From positions 372,001 to 436,000 of the forward strand of contig JAHLKG010000020.1 of the NCBI GenBank assembly GCA_025526995.1: a stretch of 64,000 nucleotides of DNA, written 5' to 3'. Source of the stretch: Powellomyces hirtus (taxonomy: Eukaryota > Chytridiomycota > Chytridiomycetes > Spizellomycetales > Powellomycetaceae). Position numbers and translations under genes: made by a program. Positions 59,124 to 64,000 of the stretch are shown here, piece by piece. How positions within the stretch are numbered: the stretch's first letter is position 1; each line of letters begins with the position of its first letter. The notes below the pieces were generated by a model, which was not told where the DNA came from, did no database searches, and saw only the letters and a program-made list of their open reading frames with translations.

Positions 59124-62100
59124 TCACAAACTCATCTGCGCCAACAGCTTTGCACATGTCTTCTTGTAGGTCCACACTCCGCCCTGCAGGCGCTTGAAAT
59201 GGATGCCTGTTGTCGCGTGCATGCGGGGCAGGCGGTAGATTGTGATTTGGAATGAGAGCGGCGTGGTCGTCGTCGTGGTCGTGGTGGTCGTGGGGAGCGG
59301 GAGTTTGTTGGAGGCCGTGGGGTGCGGCGGCAGTGTTTGATGGGGTTCGGGTTCGGTGGATGAGAGTGTGGTTGTGCTCGTGTTGGTTGTGGAGGAGGCG
59401 GTGGAGGTGGCGAGGGTTGATGGGATTGTGCGCGAGTGGTGGTGGGAGTGGTGGGGGTGGTGGTTGTGTTGTGGGAGGGGGTCTTGAGCGATGGATACGT
59501 CGGCGGTGCAGAAGAGGGTGATGACGTCCTCGGCGTCGTTCGGGCCCTGTTTGGCGTGTTTGTGGGGGTGGTGCGGGTCGACTGGGGGGTGTGCGGTGTT
59601 TGGCGCGCCACTCGTCGCATTGGCATTCGCGTCCAGATGAGCTGTCTCGGTATGCGTGCTGTTGCTGTCGCTGTTGTTGTTGTTGTTGTTGTTATGATGA
59701 TGACTGTGATTATTTTGTAGCACGCCGAGCTCCTCGACCGCATACACGACGCCATTGCGGGTCAACACGTCCGTAACGACATCCAGGACGGCGGCGGGGG
59801 GTTTGGCCGTCGTGGTTGAGACGTTGAACAGCCACCCGGAAACCGCGCGGAGTTCGTCGCGGATGCGGCCGCCCGTTGAGGAGGAGGAGGATGATGGGGT
59901 GGTGGGCGTTGTGATGGAGGCGAGGGAGGAGCGCCGCGAGGGTGAGGAGAGGGGGTGGCTGGAGGTGGGTGGTGGGGGAGAGGTCGGGGACACGGTTGCG
60001 GTTGGGATGGAGAAGCGGCGGAACCAGGATGCGTGGGGTTGTTGTTGTTGTTGTTGTTGTGGTTGATGATGGTGTGAGGATTGTGCGGTGTTGCTATGGG
60101 TGTGTGTATGATTATCAATACCATGGCCATTCCCTCGCACCCGGCCCTTGACCTCCTCGCCCGGCGTCGGGGGCAACGGGATCGCAGGTGGTTTGGTGCG
60201 CGTCCAAGCCGCGGAAGGGGCCATTTTCGCCAACAGCGACGTGGTGTGCACATGTCCACCACCACCACCATACTGCCCACCACCACCGCGGGTCTTTGCG
60301 CTCGGCGGGGGTTGTGGCGACGCGTCCCCACTTTGGGGTTTGGGGTTGGTAGGTGGTAGGGTGGGATGGGCGACGACGACGCCATCGGGACTAGAGGCCC
60401 GCCGGGTCGCGGTCCGGGAGAGCCGCTGCACGACACTTGCGGCGGTGCTGGGCCGCGGGATCGTGTGGTGGCTCGTCGTCGTCGTCGTCCGCGGGTTGTG
60501 GTTGTTGTCGCCCGAGTCCCGCCGTTTACCTTTGCCGGCGGCGGCCTTGTCGGGCACCGTGACGTCGGGAGCGGATCTCGACACGCATTTCCGGCCCAGC
60601 ACTCCCTCAGTATCATGTTGCTGCTGATTCAGATTATGAGCCACACTCCCGCGTCCTCCCGCCGCCATACTCCCTCTCCTCCCGCCCTCCCCCGCACCGG
60701 CACCCCCCTCCGCTCTCGCCCTCGCCTCCTCCCTGGCCAACATCTCCGTCAACAAAAAATACGTCGCCCGCACCGGACTCGGATGGCCATCACTGCGTTG
60801 CTTATCCGGGTCGCTGAAATCCGCTTCCACCGCCGCACTGTCGTACCCAAACACAGCCAGCCGCTGCAGCAGTTCGGCAGAAACGTGCGAAATGGCCTTG
60901 ATGGGCGGCCGGGACGGCAGGTAGTTGGGCGGCGCCCCGTCGTACCCTTCGTTCACCCACGGGTGCGACATGACCTCGGGGAGTGTGGCCCGCCGCTTCG
61001 GATCAACGGTGATGAGGCGGGAGATGAGGTGGCGTGCGCCTGGGAAACAAAAAAAAAATCTCAATAATGAGAGGAAGAAACGGGCCGGGGTATTTTTTTT
61101 TCGTATCTTACTTGGCATCACATGGTCGGGACACGTGTAGGACCCGTTCGCGATTTTCCGGTACAGTTCTTTCATGTTTTCGTCGTCAAAGGGGAGGTGG
61201 CCGCACAGGAGGGCGAATAAGATGACGCCTGCAACACGCCAAAAGAAAATAAATAAAAAATAAAAAAAAGTGGTTGATGGAAATTGTTAGTAATAGTAAT
61301 CAATTGCGCAGAGGAATGGGGGGAAGAGGAGTGTTGTGGCCTAGCCTAAGCCGAGCCTAGTCTAGCCCACCGGCAGACCTAGGCAAAATAAATAAAATTG
61401 CGGGCTCCACTCCCTTTCTCCTAACGTAACGAATGTGATGTGGATGGGACGACCGCCAAGCAAACCCACGCACGTACCGAGACTCCACATATCGACTTCG
61501 GGGCCTTCGTACTTTTTGCCCAGGATCATTTCGGGCGCTGCGTAGAATGGAGATCTAAACAAAAAGAACAAGAAAGGAAAACGAAAAACAATGAAACGGG
61601 GGCGGATATCCGCTGCTGTTCTTTTCTCGTCTGCGCCACATTCCGCAAAACTCCGCCTCGCGTTTTTGGGAGTTTCAACTTTTTTTTTTTTTTTTTTTTT
61701 TTGGGGCTGTGAATTTGAAGACGCACCCGCAAAACGTATCCAACAACCCTTCGACCGTGAAATTGTTGCCGAACCCGAAATCAATGATTTTGATCGTCTT
61801 GGTTTCGTCTAGAAGCAGGTTTTCTGGTTGGTGCATACATATATCCAATGAATACATGTGAGATAAGGTAATAAAGAGTACGGGACTGTTGCGGGGCGAG
61901 CAAAGAAGAAAAAACATACCCGGTTTCAAGTCACGATGAATAACCGCATTCTGCAAAACAGAAAAAAGGAAAAGGTGGTCAAAAGACAAATGCTATGTCA
62001 ATCCCGGACATTTCGCCTCATACCTTATGACAATAATCGACGGCGCTAAGGACCTGTCTAAAGAAACTCCTCGCTTCGCGTTCTTTGACCCGTTTATGGG

Positions 62101-62743
62101 CGACAATGTAGTCAAACAGTTCGCCGCCAGAGGCGTACTCCATGATGATGTGGATGAAGCGCGGGGTTTCAATCACGTCGTAGACTTTGACAATGTGCGG
62201 GTGGTGGAGCAAGCGGAGGAACCGGATTTCGCGTTGCAGGCGGTTGATTTGTTTCGGGAGGGAGAGTGCGGCTTTTTCGATGATTTTGATGGCGACCTAA
62301 GCGGGGAGAGAAGTGAGAAAGAGTGGGGGGGTGGTGGTGGTGGTGGTAAGAAAGTGGAGAAGATGGGTATTGGAACGCTTGTTGTTTGGTGTTGTTTTTT
62401 ACGTTACTTTTTCCCCCGTGTTCGGATCAATCGCCAGTCTCACTTTCCCATACGTGCCCTGCCCAATCGTTCTATCAATCCTCCACCGCAGAACATGGAC
62501 GCCGGCTTCCGCGCTATCGCTCTCGAACGCGAGTTTCTCGGCGGCTGCGGCTTTTTCCAGTGCGCTTTTATCCATGGTTGGCGTGGATGCGGGTTGGGTT
62601 TCGGTCGCGCACGAGGAGGTGGTGGTGGTGGTGGTGGTGGTGGAAGTTTCAGGCTCGGGCTCGGTTTCAAGAGCAGTGGTGGGTGGTGAGGGGATTGAAG
62701 GGGGCGCGGTGGTGAGGGCGATGGGTGGAGCGATGGAGCTCAT
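59124..62743 (-). CDS. Kin1/MARK-like Ser/Thr protein kinase with C-terminal KA1 domain
   Basis: CAMKL-type kinase of the polarity/secretion group. Seven exons: 62408-62743, 62024-62296, 61920-61950, 61727-61823, 61478-61554, 61112-61228 and 59124-61039, 948 aa. The kinase core shows GQGTYGKV, the ATP lysine in VAIKII (about 116), HRDLKPENLLLD (about 208-219), DFGFGN, activation loop [15 protein letters not shown] with its Thr, and [25 protein letters not shown]-like segment follows ([28 protein letters not shown]). A low-complexity linker of about 400 residues leads to a C-terminal KA1 domain ([34 protein letters not shown]). One exon is only 31 nt. The 1.9-kb last exon generates many false antisense frames. 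Confidence 0.94.
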
Positions 62744-63518
62744 TGTTTGTGGTTGAGGGGTTTTGCGGTGGAAGGGAGTGCGAGTTTTTGGAGCTGGTGT
62801 GGGAGATGTGAGTTAGTAATGATGCGACGGAGACCTAATAGTGGGGTGGGGTTACATCTGGCGATCAAGGTTTGGTTCTTCCTCACTACGTTTTATATCG
62901 AATCAGCAGGATATGTATGATAGAGTCCGACGACCAATGCGAAGAACAAAAAAAAACAAAAGGCCAGAGAAGATAGGGTAGGAGAGGGCGAAAATCCGCG
63001 AGCAATTTGTTTTTTGTTGCTTATTGCCGGATTACTTGTATTTCGTCAAGACTCAAGATGCATACTTCTACTTTCGGCGTAGATAGCTAGGTCAGTTGGG
63101 GTTGAGGATGTACAGTGCACGAATTCTCGCTTTATGGAGCGTAATTAAGGTCTTTGCATATCGGAGGCGGTTACCGATCAGTGGCAAGGGGGGAACTTTG
63201 AATCAAGTAATTTAATTGGCCCCCAAATCCCCCGATACACAGCCTCCCGATCGTTTTTTGCGTGGGGGCAAGATCTGCTTTAGGTGCGATATGTGCGCAT
63301 TTGGGAAGTGTGCTCTTGGAGGACTAATTCCACTGGGCGCGTTTTCCGCTATTGTTTGGCAATATGGCCCGTGCCGGGCGAGTCAGAGGCGGGAAGAAAG
63401 CATGGAATTACAATACGGGGCATGGTTGAAGGCACATCAGGCAGACGTATATAGTGAAGGCGATGCAGAAGCTAATATTCACAATTCATTCTGTCCGCCC
63501 ACACCTCGTCCCTTTTCC
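62744..63518. other. Interval upstream of the kinase and downstream of the CaMKII-domain gene
   Basis: About 775 bp. Includes the kinase promoter. A plus-strand open frame 63216-63590 shows no motif and overlaps the neighbouring gene antisense. Confidence 0.35.
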
Positions 63519-63977
63519 TTACAACTTGGCTTTACACGGGCACTTTTTGGCTGGTTGAACAACCGCCGGCACGGGTACATTAACATTTGATCGATGGACA
63601 TGGACACATTTCCACGCACTGTCCTTCTTCTCCCATTCCCAGATGCGGGTTTCCTGCGAGTTTTTGATGGTTACGCCGCCGGTTGGCGTTGCGCGTTGGA
63701 CGAGGCGGACGTAGGTGATGAGCGCAGAGGTGCGGTCCGACGAGAGGAAGCGGACATGTGGGGAGACAAGGGTCGTGGTTGGAGGTGGGAGGGGTGGGGA
63801 GACGCTGGTGGTAGAGTCTTCGTACGATGGTGGTGGGGAGGCTTGCGATTTGTCGAGGTCGAAGAAGAATTTGTGGAAGTCTAGGCCTTGGACCTAATGC
63901 AGTTGAATGCCGGAGAGGAGAACACAAACAGTGCAGATCGACCAGTGAGCTTACGACGCCCATTTTTGAATACGAAT
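63519..63977 (-). CDS. CaMKII association (hub) domain protein, 5' part outside the window
   Basis: Two exons are visible, 63955-63977 and 63519-63893, joined in phase; more exons lie beyond the right edge. The encoded end reads VVQGLDFHKFFFDLDKS, a Ser/Pro-rich loop, then LVSPHVRFLSSDRTSALITY, VRLVQRATPTGG, QETRIWEWEKKDSAWKCVHVHRS. This follows the CaMKII_AD order: EGMDFHRFYFE, NPHVHVIGEDAACIAYIRL, SEETRVWHRRDGKWxNVHxH. In animal CaMKII this domain builds the 12-14-mer hub. Whether a kinase domain precedes it cannot be seen. A Cys-containing tail KKCPCKAKL ends the protein. Confidence 0.87.
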
Positions 63978-64000
63978 CTGCAAGGACGTGGGGGCTGTAT

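Noticed and set aside
59762..60616. Long frames overlapping the kinase last exon on both strands
   Set aside because: Shadows of low-complexity GC-rich coding sequence; the minus frame ending in KA1 explains the region.
63216..63590. Plus-strand 124-aa frame
   Set aside because: No motif and antisense to the CaMKII-domain exon at its 3' end.

Overview
The window is nuclear DNA of a eukaryote. Genes are dense, on both strands, and cut by short GT-AG introns (mostly 56-110 bp). The gene set is fungal-like: SAC1, GET4, an AVT-type amino-acid transporter, a Kin1/MARK-type kinase and Msn2-like zinc fingers. A CFAP97-family (ciliary) gene and a CaMKII association-domain gene point to a flagellated (zoosporic, chytrid-like) fungus. 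The species cannot be named from the sequence. Exon models were built by hand by joining family-conserved segments at GT...AG sites and checking codon phase; most close exactly in frame.

Left part (1-26 kb): RNR1 (-, cut by the window start) lies head-to-head with DDB1 (+, 17 exons), then a small membrane protein (-), SAC1 (+, 12 exons), MAD2 (-) head-to-head with MCM7 (+), a tiny three-exon coiled-coil gene (-, INO80E-like), an HSPA12-like Hsp70 (+, 13 exons), a decayed Tc1/mariner copy (-), a FICD-like Fic-domain gene (+), a rearranged second copy of the Hsp70 gene's 3' end, and tRNA-Arg(CCU). This is a replication, repair and checkpoint neighbourhood: nucleotide supply (RNR1), CRL4 adaptor (DDB1), replicative helicase (MCM7) and spindle checkpoint (MAD2). 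The MAD2/MCM7 spacer carries two ACGCGT boxes.

Right part (26-64 kb): a membrane-anchored SH3 protein (-), CFAP97-like (+), a secreted or membrane cysteine-rich protein (-), NOL11-like (+), GET4 (-), tRNA-Thr(AGU), a poly-Q/poly-H C2H2 factor (+), a MAPEG protein (+), an amino-acid transporter (-), a gene-poor stretch with a 170-bp direct repeat, a second C2H2 factor (-), an intact hAT-like MITE, a small unknown gene (-), choline/ethanolamine kinase (+), tRNA-Met, an AGGF1-like FHA/G-patch protein (+), a Kin1/MARK-like kinase (-) and a CaMKII hub-domain gene (-, cut by the window end). This half is richer in homopolymer C/G runs, microsatellites and low-complexity coding sequence, and most of its genes have few introns.

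The most unusual area is 21.8-25.4 kb: Hsp70-like gene, Tc1 relic, Fic AMPylase-like gene, then a partly inverted copy of the Hsp70 gene end that starts just after the Fic stop codon and contains a new perfect 24-bp palindrome arm pair.
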